From Epiperipatus broadwayi (taxonomy: Eukaryota; Onychophora; Udeonychophora; Euonychophora; Peripatidae), in contig JAQFVV010006216.1 in the NCBI GenBank assembly GCA_028023455.1, positions 2,930,877 through 2,994,876 of the forward strand: 64,000 bases of DNA, given 5' to 3'. A program made the translations under genes and the position numbers. Under the pieces are notes generated by a model that saw nothing but the letters and a program-made list of their open reading frames with translations, searched no databases and had not been told where the DNA came from. Shown here in pieces: positions 1-13,700 of this stretch (position 1 is the stretch's first letter; the number at the start of each line of letters is the position of its first letter).

Positions 1-828
1 CATAAAATGAATAAATAAATAAATCAGAAAGTTCTTTAAATTTAAGATAAACATTAACAATATTTATTAACAAATAATCCAAATTTATTTAAAATAAAAA
101 TAATTATAAAGGTTTGTTTCACATCTCTACTATTTTATAAGTTTAAATAGTTAAGTCTTTCCATATTTCCATAGTAGATATGTATATTATAACATGAACA
201 GATTTTAATATTGTATAATAAAATAAATGAATTTTTATAATTTACGAAAAAAATTATAAAAACGCTAAACTAACTAATATTAATATATATAAATAAGTAA
301 TATTATATTATACAATCCATATGAGAGAATTCCAGATTTTTGAGACCATTCCTATGTAAAGTCATCATTAAGAAATATAAAATCTTTCATACAGGTACAC
401 AACTAATAACAAATAAACATTATCATGTTAATTAAATTAGTAATGACATTCTTCTGCCAATGTCATAAATAAATCTTATATGAAGAATGATAAACTCTTA
501 CCTTCATATTAGGTTTACTTTTGTACCTAAGTTTAAACCCCTGTCAGGTCACTTTCATAAAAAAACTTAGATTTTATTAAATATAAAAAAAATATTTAAC
601 TTCATGATCTTCTGTTCATCTTCATGTAGTCTTTCATAAGTGAACTATCCAAAGGCAAAGAGTTTTAGCAACAAAGGAAATAAAATTAAATGTTTTTAAC
701 TGATGCTTCATGAAGATGGTGTGATATAATGAAAGTTCATATCACTGTCCTATTCATTTCCATGTTTGACAAACAATGTTTGTTAAGAATAAAGTTCTTT
801 ATTTTTTGGAGGTCAATCATTGGAAAGC
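1..828. other. AT-rich noncoding sequence
   Basis: No coding region or recognisable element. It lies upstream of the first XRN1 exon found, so it is intron or 5' flank of that gene or intergenic. It contains scattered A/T runs only. Confidence 0.6.
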
Positions 829-2945
829 TATACTGTGACAGTCAGATGATGTATGTTGGTTTAATCCAGTTCGAATACTAGGCGAAAGTACCTCGAGACC
901 ATCCATACGCGAGATATTAAATCAATAATACTATGACCTCTGCCCTATTTGCCTATTCTCGAAGCTAATTACGAACAAACAACATTATCTGAGACACACA
1001 TAAATTATTTTCTCACCGGCCACAAAGCTTAGCAACAGAGGTAGAGACATGGACGGGAACACCTACGGAGCTAAATAGTTAAATGTGCATAAAAGTGCTA
1101 CGAAACATGTGTTTTGCGTGCCTGGATCATTGGAAAAGCAAAATAAAGCATTTAAAATAAAATTAGAAAACTGAAGCTTTTTTAGTTAAATAATATGTTT
1201 AATTAATGGCTTTAAAATATTAATAATGACTTAATGGTCTCCGCTATTCCCCTAAATTAATGAAAAACTGATTAGGTAATAAAAACAGATTAATATGTTT
1301 GCGGTCTAAATCTTTTCTTCCCAATTTTATTAAAATTGTCAACTCGACTCTCCTCGATAAAGTACAATAATAAAAATCTTTCACAAAGCATTTTCTAATT
1401 GCTTTGCGCTAGAAACGGAGTTTAAAAATTATTTAAAACGTATATAGCTAAATCTGATATACGTAATAAGCTAGTGGCGGACAAGAGGCTTATCGAGGAG
1501 ATCTAGTTGGCAAACAAAGGAAACTTACTCGTATGGAATTTAGAAACATAAATAAAATTGGAAAGAGTTTTTAAATGAACCAAATTAACTTTAAAACTTA
1601 ACCGCAATGGAATACAAAATATTTATAAATGTTAGTAATGAAGAATAGCGAAGGAAAAAGGGTTAAATATAAATAGATGATCACACAATATATATCTAAG
1701 ACTAGTCTATAAAAAAATGGTTACATTACAAATATAATTAAATACAACAATTTATAATATAATTCAGTGAAGCACTTAAAAAAGGGTATGAACAAAAAAA
1801 GTAGAAAGTAAATAGTTCAATGGAGGAGAGATACTATTACCATCCTGGTTCCTTGGTCATGTTCCATCGACGAGCGTAGCTTGATCCGTCCATCGATAGG
1901 TATTTGTCCGGACAATGAAAATGGAAATATGTAGCATGGTTTCATGAAAAATCCTACAGACACGGCACAGAGTTCAGATCACTATTAGGTGGATACTACG
2001 GCATTTTGGATGGTGTTTAGGAACCTCGGCGATAAGCAAAGCTATTTATTTGCCTAGCCAAGCATAGTAGAATCCATCAAATTCATATGACTTTTAGCTT
2101 AAGCATGTTCAAACTTCTCCATGATTTTGAAGAAGACAGTTGTCTAACTTTTTGGAATAAAATCTCCACAAGCAAAATCTGAAAGAGTTCTCCAAAGAGC
2201 AATCTGAATGAAATTTCAAAAGGGAAATCTGAATGCCAGCAAGAAAACTTTGAATGCCAACAAGAAAACTCTGAATGCCAGCAAGAAAACCCTGAATGCC
2301 AGCAAGAAAACTTTGAATAAACAAGTCTTTTGTTCTCACTTTTATTTAGACCCTTTATTGTTTGTATGATCTTAGATCTTGATAAGCCCACCACCACTCT
2401 TTGTTTCAAGGTAACATTTTCTAAAAATAACTTTTACTTTTTTATTCTACATTTTTTTTCTTTAAAGTTTGAATTTTATTAATTAAAAAAAAAGAGAAGG
2501 CCATCTTTAATTTGACTTGAATGGGCTCACTAATTAAAAATATACATTCTTTTAGAAAGTGTTGGCGGGCTTATCTCAAAATCAAATCATACTAAATATT
2601 TGAACAAGATTTAAAAAGAAAAATACATTCTTATTTCTTTTAATAAAATAAGTATTTTATTTCAGCAGAATTTTGCATTAACTCATATATATACGCTTGA
2701 CGTATATATATGTTTGACTAATAGATTTTACAAGTAATTTTTATTAACAGAAATCTAATCTTAGAATGGAATTTTTTTAACAAAATATTTAAATGCAATA
2801 CAAATTATATAAACGTAATTAATTTTAGCTTTAATGCAAAACCCTGCTGATATTGGACTATAAACTTAATTCAGGTCTATAATACTAAGTTTATAGAAGG
2901 CTGTGAAGCATGGATCGGACTTCAGATCCATTGCTTCAATACAGA
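829..2945. repeat. 2.1-kb dispersed repeat, copy A
   Basis: This segment is homologous, in the same orientation, to 8594-10721. Shared landmarks include GTACCTCGAGACCAT near 890, a run of GAGACACACA text near 990, a conserved CATATATATAC hairpin near 2685, TTGATAAGCCC near 2380, and a 3' block around 2893-2942 containing GAAGCATGGATCGGACTTC. The similarity starts at about TACTGTG and ends near CTTCAATA. The copies have diverged and carry indels; copy B has an extra ~200 bp. Both copies lack long ORFs. They could be a non-autonomous element or long LTRs of one decayed element; no pol-like coding was seen between them. Confidence 0.65.
2229..2318. repeat. 21-bp minisatellite inside repeat copy A
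   Basis: Just over four tandem copies of a 21-bp unit of the form CTGAATGCCAGCAAGAAAAC plus one base. An open frame on the minus strand reads it as a seven-residue repeat (FSCWHSx), but no homology supports a protein. Copy B near 10060-10105 has only degenerate pieces of the unit, so the array expanded in copy A. Confidence 0.8.
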
Positions 2946-3949
2946 TACCATTGTTCCTAAACATTCTTTTTGCAGAATGTTGACATCTCCCAAAAACTAT
3001 TTCATTACCAATTGGAGTTTCATTTAGATTATATAGATCAAATTCATAAAACTTTTAGGCATTTCAGTAGGAATAAACAATTACATTTATCTTCAGTTAA
3101 AACCATAGCATTATTTATCCTATGACAAGTGAAGTTTACTCACAAGGCATTGTTTATAGATATAATCTTAAATTAATTAGCATGAAATATGTATATTGAT
3201 GATTATTTATCTTTTCAGCATATATGTGCTTGAGTGTATCGGTGTTATTAGATAGATTGGAGAGTGATGGATCAGCTGAAAGTCTGTGCTCATATACCCT
3301 ATATATTAAATTAATATTGGTTTGAATATATAAATGTTTTCTGAAAAATTTTATCTCTCAGGATTCCAATTTAGAACGATTTTAGAAGCTTTTCAATTAA
3401 TAAAAAATATAATTTCGTTTAGAAAATATAAATAATATTAATAGAGTAATTTATTTACTCCTTTATTTGGTAATGTTAGAATTTGTTGTCTAATAAAATC
3501 TTTTCTTCAATAAGCAAATCATTCAATTTGTTAATCTATCTTTTATAAGTATTCTATATTCGAACACAGATTTAATAAAAATTTTGATTTAGTATTTATA
3601 GAAGAATCAACTTCCTGTGGCATGTATTGCATATCATTTGTTTTTCACGATTTTTACATTCTGTAATTATTAATTTTATTTAATAATGGGTAATTGAAAT
3701 TTTAATTCTATTTCCTTTGTGTTGGTTGCTAGGTTGTGACTTGACTTTAAAGGTTATCTCTTTGTCAATGTTTTTTGTTAATGAACTTTATTAGTTTAAA
3801 CAATGGTATTATATCAGTGTATGAAAATAGTTATTTCTACTTGTTTTAATAAAAAATAATTATATAAAAAAAATAATGAAGTACATACTAATCATATATA
3901 CTTATGTGATAGTCTTGCATACTCTCACAATATATATAGAGTAAAATAA

Positions 3950-4040
3950 ATCCTAGATATCGGCCGGGGCGCTAACCCGCAACCCATGCAACTGCCTGCA
4001 AAGTGCAAAGCAGTCGCGCTGACCTCTCGATTAATAGCTG
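3950..4040 (-). repeat. Possible tRNA-derived SINE fragment
   Basis: A GC-rich island in AT-rich surroundings. On the minus strand it reads GAGAGGTCAGCGCGACTG, then a 30-nt stretch, then GGGTTGCGGGTTAGCGCCCC. The first part resembles a pol III A box and the second a B box with a tRNA-like T arm. No clean cloverleaf, poly-A tail or target duplication was identified. A decayed tRNA gene is an alternative. Confidence 0.35.
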
Positions 4041-5915
4041 TGATATAGTCATATAATCATAACACATAAAAATAACATAAAAGGGCAAAAACTTAAAATT
4101 TGCTGAAAAGAGCTTTTATATGAAATAAAAATATCTATTTCTTTTTTTAAAACATTATTCATATCTTATTGTAACATTATAATGTGTATTCTCAGTAAAC
4201 CTATCTATAGTCTACTTATTCAATACAATACGTATAAAACTTATGAAGTGATTTCAATGTGAGCCCTCCTTTCACCAAATGTAATAAAAAACCATAGCTA
4301 ATGATTATATGTATATTGCAGCTATTGTCATATATCATTTTGTTGTTAGATAAAGATATTTTATTATATCTAGGATTTATTTTTAATTTGTAAAAGCAAC
4401 CTAAAGGATTTATTCTTTGTATTTTAGAGAGTAAAATGTATATAAAGTGAAACAAAGAGTGATATTTAAATAAATAATACACTCTAAAATTAGTATAGAT
4501 AAAGGTTCAAACTTTTAGTAAAAGATAGCTGATATCCCAAAAGGGAAAGGAATGCGGCTGATGCAAATTGTAATATTGAAAGCTGATAATGAATTAGAAT
4601 AACTATTGTGTTTAATAAAATTAAACAAATAAAAGGATGTGCTTTGTAATCAAATATAAGTAATTGATCAAATTAAATCCGAATTCCACACCCAAAAAAT
4701 TACAATATTAAAATACGATAATAAAATATACAAATATCAAATAAAATATTTCAAAATATTATATAAAAATATATAACATATTACCTATAATTCTAACAAT
4801 TATTAGAATTATATACAGCGATCCACTTTTTTTCTTGATCTTCCAACATCAAATAAGTCATAAGTATTTTATTTATTTGTTAGAAAATTAATTTCTGAAA
4901 ACTATTTCTTTATTTATTAAAAAATTAAATCAATATTTTAAACTAATATATATATATATTTAACAAAGGTGCCAATTAAGTATTATTAAAGATAATTGTA
5001 ATAAAAATATTAACACTAAACTAAGATAATAAGAAAAATTCAAAATTGTTTTTTATTCTCTTCATTCTTCCAGCATTTTTTTAAATCTTTCCCTATTGTT
5101 AAAATAGTTTTGAAAGAAATTGCTCTCTCCTCCTGGCACTGTACAAAACAAAACTCATAAATCATAAAATCCAATCTTGTGAAATCTAGGTGAAATATTA
5201 TTCATCTGTACCAATATACTACTTGAGTCTCTTTTTTCTATATCTATCATGAGAACTAGTATTTCGGTGTAAAACATTCCATAATATAATTTTACATTAA
5301 ACAATATCTCTTTCATCTATGTATACTTTATCAAGCTAGTCGACTTTGTATAGTAAAAACATCGCAATATTTTTCAAAAATAAACATTTATTAAAATGAA
5401 TATTTTTTTAAAAAGAAATTAAGTTTTTCATCGTTCTTTTAAATGTGCACATCTTAATCATTTTTTTCTATATAAAAAGCTTTTCCATCCACATAATGTT
5501 TCGTAGCATAATAATTATAACTTTCAAAATCATATTAAAGTCCATCTAGTTTTAAATAAAAGAAATCATTTTAAAGATGTATCATTCATCCATAATTTCT
5601 TTATAAGTAAATCTTTTTTTAAAATACAAAGTTTGAGTCATATTCTCATTTTTACTATGCATCGCTTGCAAATATATAATTCATTCCAATGGTTCTTTTA
5701 AGATAAACTTGTAATAAAATATTTTTTTTATCTGCATCCATAAATAATAAAAATACGCTTGCTTTCGTAATATCCTTTCATACAGGTTTAAATTCAAATG
5801 TATAACATTAATTTGTCCTTTCTTCTCCTAAAATTTATAAAACTATTTGAATAACTTTTGTCAAATATCCTTCTCATACTTATAAAGTTAAACTTTCTTA
5901 ACAGTTTATATTTAT

Positions 5916-6074
5916 TAAAGCTTTAACCTCAAGAATATGTGTGTAAAAATGCGATATTAGGGACCTCTGCAGGTCTTAACCAGGAAGAAAAGAGGCGTAA
6001 GCTTGTGGTTAAGACCTATAGAGGTCCCTAATATCGCATTTATACACGCATATTCTTGAGGTTAAAACCTTAGT
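5916..6074. repeat. Inverted-repeat hairpin element (MITE-like), 159 bp
   Basis: Arms at 5916-5982 and 6006-6074 are nearly perfect reverse complements and surround a 23-nt loop. The left arm contains AACCTCAAGAATATGTGT and GGGACCTCTGCAGGTCTTAA. The right arm returns through GGTCCCTAATATCGC and CATATTCTTGAGGTT. No clear target duplication is seen. It is likely a short palindromic transposon derivative; as RNA it would form a long hairpin. Confidence 0.75.
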
Positions 6075-8593
6075 AAGTATTACTTATGTAATCAATGTGT
6101 GTTTAAATAAATTTATAATTAACAGTTTATAGTTATTAGAGTTAAATAAAATCATTAGAAATAAATGTTTTCTCATTCCAAATATAATAAATATATCAAC
6201 TTTTAAGTTCTTACACTCCTCCAAATCTCTGTTCATATGGTTAAACTTTTCTTGGCATTTGATTACATTTTGCTGACACTTTGATGGTCACTATTAGCTT
6301 CCATTAAACTATCATAGTTTTTCATTAAGTTTCGACTGAAATTATCGCTGATAGGAAATTACTTGTTTTTATTCACACATTATTTTAAAATACTTACTTA
6401 GAATTATACTTTAAAACTTTTAAATAGAAAATAATAATTTTATAAAAAATTGCAACTTTAAATAAAATCCAATTAGTATATTAATAATAAATTTCACACT
6501 CACTAACACTGTGTAGACTGATTGAACACCTCTTTTTATACTGATTTTATCTAGTAACGTCATTGGTTAATTCTACTTTTTAACACATACTAATTTACAT
6601 ATAAATTAAATTTTATTTTTAAAATAATTTTTTAAATAATATGACTTAACATTTTTAAAATATATTGAAATTATTACTTCTATACTATTAAATACCTTTA
6701 TTAAACAATTTAAATATATTTTAATAACATGAAATATTAATTTTAAAGCAAAAAAATATTCAAATAATGCAATAACTTAAGTTTTACTTTTAAATAAAAT
6801 ATTAATTGCAACATTTAAATGTTTGTAATTTTATTAACAAGACTAGAAATCAATATTTGTCTAAAAACATGAAAGCTCATATACTACACAAACACTTTTT
6901 AAGACCTGATCTTTTCAGAACATTCTAAAATATTTAATTACTTTCTTATTATTTAAATAATGACTGAAACAATTTAAATTATTTAAAACACATTAAATGC
7001 ATTACATAATATTTAATACAATAATTAGACTATTGTTTTATTATTCTAACAATTAAATGTAGTAAACAAACTAATTTCATCTTTTAAATGACATACATTA
7101 TATTGTTTTTATTATTTAAACTACACTAAAACTACCTTAAAATATTTGTAATCTCTTTGTAAACTTCCTATTTAGTGAGTTTAAACCCATAATATTTATA
7201 AAATCTCTATAAAATAGTATAAACCATTATAAATTTAAATTTTTTTAAAAACTGGCTACATTTCAAACTCTACTTAAAATGACTGTACTAAATATATGGG
7301 CACAATATATTATAACAGTCGGGAATAGCTTCTGTAACAGTCATGACTGTTTCTCTGTATTTATTTTTATATATTTTATTTTGGTAATTTATATATATTT
7401 TAAACCATTTATGGATCCTATGCTAATTTCCTGATCCTAATAGCTTCCACTGTAGTCACATATACTTATTAATTATTTATAAACTTAAAACTGTTTTGAC
7501 AACCTGTTGACTGTACACTAAAGTAGAGGGGTAGAATTTTACTGATAGATTAACTATCAATCATACCTATGATCAGACTAAGACTGCACGAACATACAAC
7601 TCTTGATCATTTTTTCTGATCACAGCACCCCTCCATAACTGCTCGGACTACAGCAATCCGCTAAAGGTAATTTTTTTTTTTGAGATAAATCTCAGGTTCC
7701 ATCTGGCCATATAAAATTTATTTACCCGGAATGCTTGAATGACCAGCATAGTGGAATCCTACACTTGAAAAATAATCCAGACAAGCTCCAATACTATGGG
7801 ACAGGGACCCAGCACATAAATTGAGAACACATCAAACTTGGTCAATTTTTAATCATGGAGATGCAGATAAAGGAAAGAGAACAGACCAAGTAATCTTTTG
7901 CAGTCTTTTTATTCCTATACATACATACACAAGTATATTATTTCCATTACACATATATTTAACCCCACAAATATAATAAACAAATAATTATTTAAAATTA
8001 TAGTTTAGTAAGATCTAATTTATTTCATACTTCTTCAGTTATGTTATTCTAACATTGGTAATCTCAGTAGTCCTGCCTTCATATTAGTTCATTTATATCT
8101 AATAATGTCTAGACATTTACGGTTAAAATTCAATATATTTATGTAGGTTTTAACTTGGATATGATATTATATCTATTGTAACGGTCAAGATTGTATAATT
8201 AGTCAACAAGATCCAAAGACCAAGTAGGAACTTTCAATCAGATGGCATGGGGAAGACCCACATCCCTAGTTTAAAACCCTACCTAAGCTTCCCAGCCTCA
8301 ACACCTAATATACATAGTCTTCCCTCTTCATACACTGCGATGTAATTCAGGGACCAAGCATAGTATCTTTATCCGGGTTCTCCATCACTCTACACCCTAT
8401 ATAATGTATTAATACTACCATCATCAAGGTTTGATTACCACTACCCTCAAGTGACTGCTATTATATTTTTTAAAACCCACGCATGTGTGATTTGTATTAT
8501 ATTTGTTTTAAATACTTAAAGCATGACTAATGGCTAACAAATAATGATTAAAGATAAATAGTAAATTGTCCATGCTGCATCCCACAATAAAGA

Positions 8594-10721
8594 TACTGTG
8601 CCGGTCGAAGATTAGTACCTCGAGACCATTCATACGCGAGATATAAAAATCAAGAATACTATGGCCTCTGCCCTATTCGTCTATTTTTGAGTCTAACCAT
8701 GAACCAACAACATATCCGAGACACACACAAATTATTTTCTAACCCTGCCCAAGCTTAGCATCAGGGTGGAGACAAGAGACTAGAATACTTAATGAACATG
8801 AAACAAGTTAAATGTGCATATAATATAACTTGACTTAAGTGTTTGTGCATGCTTGGATCATCGGACAATTAACATAAAAGGTTTAAAGAAAATTATCAGA
8901 CTGAAGCTTTTGTTTAAATTAGATAGTTTAATAAATGTAGTTTAAATATTATAAATGTTGTAAATATATCCACTATTCCCCAATTGATCACTGATGAATA
9001 ATTTTCACAATGAGGCAGTTGCAATTACATAATATTCTGCGGTCTGGGTATTACTTTTCCAATTTAAGTAAATTTATCAATTCGTGTCCCCTCGATAAAA
9101 CAAAATTGAAATAACTATTGCACAAAGCATTCGTTGCTTTGTGCTCTGCAATTATTTAAAATATTTAAAGGTTTCTTTAAATAACTAATATTTAACTGTG
9201 GAATGAATAAGAACAAAATCAGTGTTATTGAGGAGATTGAATTGGCAAACAAAAGGAAACTTAACTAGTCTTAAATTACAAATATTCATTTTAAATTGGA
9301 AATATTTTCAAATATAGAAATAATTTACACCGCAAAAGGAAACTAAAATATAGCACATTGAAATGAGGAATAGCGAAGGGGGAAAATTTAAACATAAAAT
9401 AGATGATCAAATTAAAATAAATATAAATCTAATATTAATCTAATAAGAGAAAAAGAGTTACATTATGAAATATAATAAATTAATAAAACATTTAAAGAAA
9501 GGTACTTATATTGAAAGGAAAAGTAATAGTTCATGAGATCATTAAAAGTTACCAGTCCTTGTTTGGTTGATCCCGTTCCCTCGACGACCATGGCTTGATT
9601 ATATACGTGGAGTGATTTGAAATAGGAAGCATTTTGACACGAAGGGCGCACACACAGCTCACAGTTCGGTTTTACTATTTGACACTTGACAGCATTTTTG
9701 ATGGATTAGGACCCCGACTGCAGGCAAAGCTGATGAGCTTAGCCACCGTACATGGTCACATCCACCAAATTAATAGAACTTTTAAAAGGTCGCATGTTTA
9801 AATTAGAACAGGAATTCTCTGCAGATCTAGGACACAGTGGTTTTCAGCATTTATTTTCAGTGCAACCTCGGAGGATCATTATACTTGGTTGCCATAACAG
9901 AAGCAGCAGAGGTAAGTAGTAGAACTCTTCAAAAGAGCTGACAAGCAGCAGCTAAGTACATTTCAAAATTACTTCAGTAACACCTTTGGAAATACGTTCG
10001 GAGTCAATCTCTGAATAAAATAATTTTAGAATAAAAAAGGCGAATTTCAGCAGAGTTTCTTCAAGAACAAAATCTGAATCAATTGAAGCACAAAATCTGA
10101 ATAATCAAGTCTTTTGTTCTCCCCACCTTTTATACCTTTCTGGTGATACTTTTCTATTTTTTTGTGTATGGTTCTAGATCTTGATAAGCCCCCTACGCTC
10201 TTTTGTTTCAAAGTAACTTTTTGCTAAAAATAAACTTTAATTTGAATTTAATTGATTAAAAAGGCCATCTTTAATTTGCCTTGAATGAAATACTAATTGA
10301 AAATGCCATTACTTCAGGAATGCTGGAAGGCTTATCTTAAAATAAAATCATACGCCATATTTTTTAACAAAATTAAAAGACAAATATTTTATTATTTCTT
10401 TTAATAAAATGACACTTTAGTTTCAACAGAATTTTGCATTTAATCATATATATACACTTCCGTATATATATGTTTCATTAATAAATTTTGAAAAGAAATT
10501 TTAATAAATGATTTAATTTTAGTCAGAATTTATTTTAAAAGAATATTTTAAAGTAGCTAATTTAATGACCGTTGATTATACAAAATGAAACACTTCAATT
10601 TTATATTTAATGCAAAACTCTGTTGATACTTGAATATAAACTTAACCCAGGTTTACAATATCGGTAAGTTTATAGAAGGCTGTGAAGCATGGATCGGACT
10701 TCCGGATCCACTTCTTCAATA
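8594..10721. repeat. 2.1-kb dispersed repeat, copy B
   Basis: Direct partner of copy A (829-2945), about 7.8 kb downstream, same orientation. It keeps the GTACCTCGAGACCAT start region near 8610, the CATATATATAC hairpin near 10445 and the GAAGCATGGATCGGACTTC block near 10683. It carries an extra segment at about 9780-10010. A short minus-strand open frame at 9463-9651 has no homology I recognise. Confidence 0.65.
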
Positions 10722-13700
10722 TGCATTTAATGAATACAAGATATATAATTTATTATAAATTATCAATGTAAAGAGATTGGCTTACAACGGTTAACTAAAA
10801 TTATCCATTGGCTTTTACAAGGCTTATTTGAAGGTCGTGGCGACTTACTAGATGTTATGTGCTATTTACAAAGGGTTAATGAATACATAATCTACCAGCT
10901 CATTTCAGGTTTTAATACAACAATGAATAGATTAATTATTAAAGGGAACACTTTGTGTATGGGTTCAAGTTAGGTCACTTAGGGTCGCTAATGGAGATAA
11001 GCAGAGATCGAAACAATGGGCATTACAAAGGAATTGTGGTACTACCTATTTTAGGGTGGACAATGGCATAGGAATGATGATGATCAGCTGATTGATCTAA
11101 ATAGATGGTCCACAGCTACAAACTGGATGTTCCAGGCTGCAAAGGTGGAGAGAATGGTGTGCTGAATCTAGGATTTGGGGTCACAGTCTCTGACTTCTGC
11201 CAAACCTAGACTGGTGCTAATCTTTTCACTAGGAATCCAGCCATGTGGCATCTGGTCTGCTCTTATGCCGTTTGACCTAAGATACATAAACTGTTGAGCG
11301 AACACATAGTTGACATAATAAAATAACAGCCAAACTCAACATATATAGACAGGAACGCAAATATAAATATCAATAACTAAGAATCTATCGTTGGCCTATT
11401 GCCTATGATAATAACTTTATAAAATGCTTTATATATATAGGGATAAATCGTAAGCGTCCCTAGCTAACCAATAAATAATTCTATTAATTAAGAATCCACA
11501 CAATAATTATTGATGCTTTAATATTTCAAATTCAATAACCTATGTCATTTTTTTTTTTAATTTAGATTTTTGAGATGTGGATTATTCCTGAAACAAACTG
11601 ATAGCGCAATCTTAGGTTCATTCTACAGATTAGGTGTGGATTGTAGTTTAAGCTATATAGAGGTAGTATTGCAGTAAAATACATTTTAAATAAGTGATTA
11701 ATGTCTGTATTGACCCATAATAATTACAACCCTTGGTTATCAATTTTATTATAATTTATCATTTTGCTTTTATGGAATATCATTTTATTGTTTTTTGTAT
11801 TCTTCGCTTGGCAGTACATAAAGAATAATTTAAATTAGGTCAATACATTATTCTATTTCTGGTTTATAACAAAGTTTTTTTTTTCAAATACTCTGGCTAG
11901 GTCGTACATATATAAGAATATACTTTAAACAAATAATTTAGAAAAGATTTAGAAAAATACGCTCGCTACTCTTTAATTATTTTGTATACATATTCTGAGA
12001 ATTAAAAGGTAACTTTCTTGACATGATGGGGGGAATAAGGCATACTACGAAAATCATTTGAATCTGTTAGTTATTGTCGTTCTTTAAAATTTAGATTCTA
12101 AATTAGCCATATTCTTTACTCCACTTTGTCTCATGGGACTTCACGAGCAAAGAAGCTTAATTACATTACTTAGTAAACAAGTTCCCTCTATCATTCAAGG
12201 AATTAACATAAATAAATAAAAAATCTAATTATAATTTTATAAAATAATTAAGCCAGTGGATTTTGACATAAAATAAAGATTAAATAATCTGAGTGGTTAA
12301 GACTAGTTAAAGTGTGCATGCAGATATGTATAAAGTTACAGTTAGTTTCTAAAATTTAGTGGAACATATTTACCAGTGAAAATTAATGCTCCTGGAGCTT
12401 CAGGGTTGTAGTTAAAGTGATGATTTTGCAGCTTACATGGAGGATGTAGGATATGGTGTTGAACTTCACATTTTGGTGGAATAGCTAGGACGCCACAACT
12501 CCCCTCTGGATGATCGTGGAGAGGCTGATGCCCGGTTACTCACTCATTGCAGGTGCGGCAATCATTCTACATATTTTTTCTTGCAGATAGTTTTAGTTTG
12601 ACACTGTTTTTGGCAATCTTGGTTTGCACAATAAAATGAAATTTGGCTGATACTTCCTGATGATTCAGATTTAGTTGATAATCTTAAAAACCATAAAAAC
12701 TCTTAATCTTTCATAAATTTGGTAAGAATTATTATTATTCTATCCTGGACAATACCGAATCGTATGCTTATATATTTTACTTCCTTGCCTCGGATTGCAT
12801 GTAGTGAGTTTCTTTAATGGATTTTGAGTAATTTCTCTAATTGCTACCCATCCATTCTTCACTACTTCATTCTCCTGTGTCGCCTTGTTGGTTTCCTGAC
12901 TTGTTTGTTTTTTTCTTATTCAAAACTTTATCATGTCTAAAGGTGTTTAAATGCAACTATTTCTATAGGTAGAATGTACTGATATAGAACTGTGGCACTT
13001 AAGCTCTCTTCCCTAATAGCTAATTCCTTTCTCCTATTGTATAAAATTATTCGAATATCTTTTTACAATTGATATTTACTTTTACTAAATATATATATAT
13101 ATTTTAACAATAATTAATATCGCCTGATTTTAGCGAACAACTCGTTTTTTAAGATGATGTGTGAAGTTGTACACACACACACTCACCTATTCCTAATGTG
13201 TGTGGATATTTAATAATAAATTACTTATATACGTTGGGAGATAGATGAATTAAAATGAACATAAAGCAAGTATATCTGTGCACAGATATATATTGCTTCA
13301 CTACTTGTTACCATTTTGAATGATCATCCCTTCACAGTCCATGGGCTTCTAATTTTCACTTTTTGTGGCTGACCATTGGGTCATCAGTTTTGGTTCCTTT
13401 TCCATCTTCCATAACTTTGGATGACAATAGGAGAGAATATAAGTGGCAGAGTCCTACATTACAGGCGAGGCATTGACTGTAGGAGAGATTGATTGTGATG
13501 AGACCAAAGAATGAAGACCAGACAGGCACTTCTGTCGTTTTCTTAGCAGCACATGGTGTTGTTTAATTGATTATTAATTTTACAGTCTATTGCATACTTT
13601 CTTAATAAGCTGCAGTTTTTAGCTTCTTAGTCTTCTTTCAGACTGTCTATGGCGCACTACAAAAATAATTCCTAAACTCCAACCCTGGACAAACTGCAGG

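Larger units (their letters stand above)
2946..8593. other. AT-rich noncoding sequence between the two repeat copies
   Basis: No coding sequence found. It contains a SINE-like fragment (3950-4040), a perfect-looking hairpin (5916-6074) and less AT-rich islands at about 7500-7860 and 8160-8480 that look like old transposon pieces but match no family I recognise. Confidence 0.5.

Noticed and set aside
2083-2409. 108-codon minus-strand open frame with FSCWHS repeats
   Set aside because: It is the translation of a 21-bp minisatellite inside a noncoding repeat; the other repeat copy does not keep the frame.
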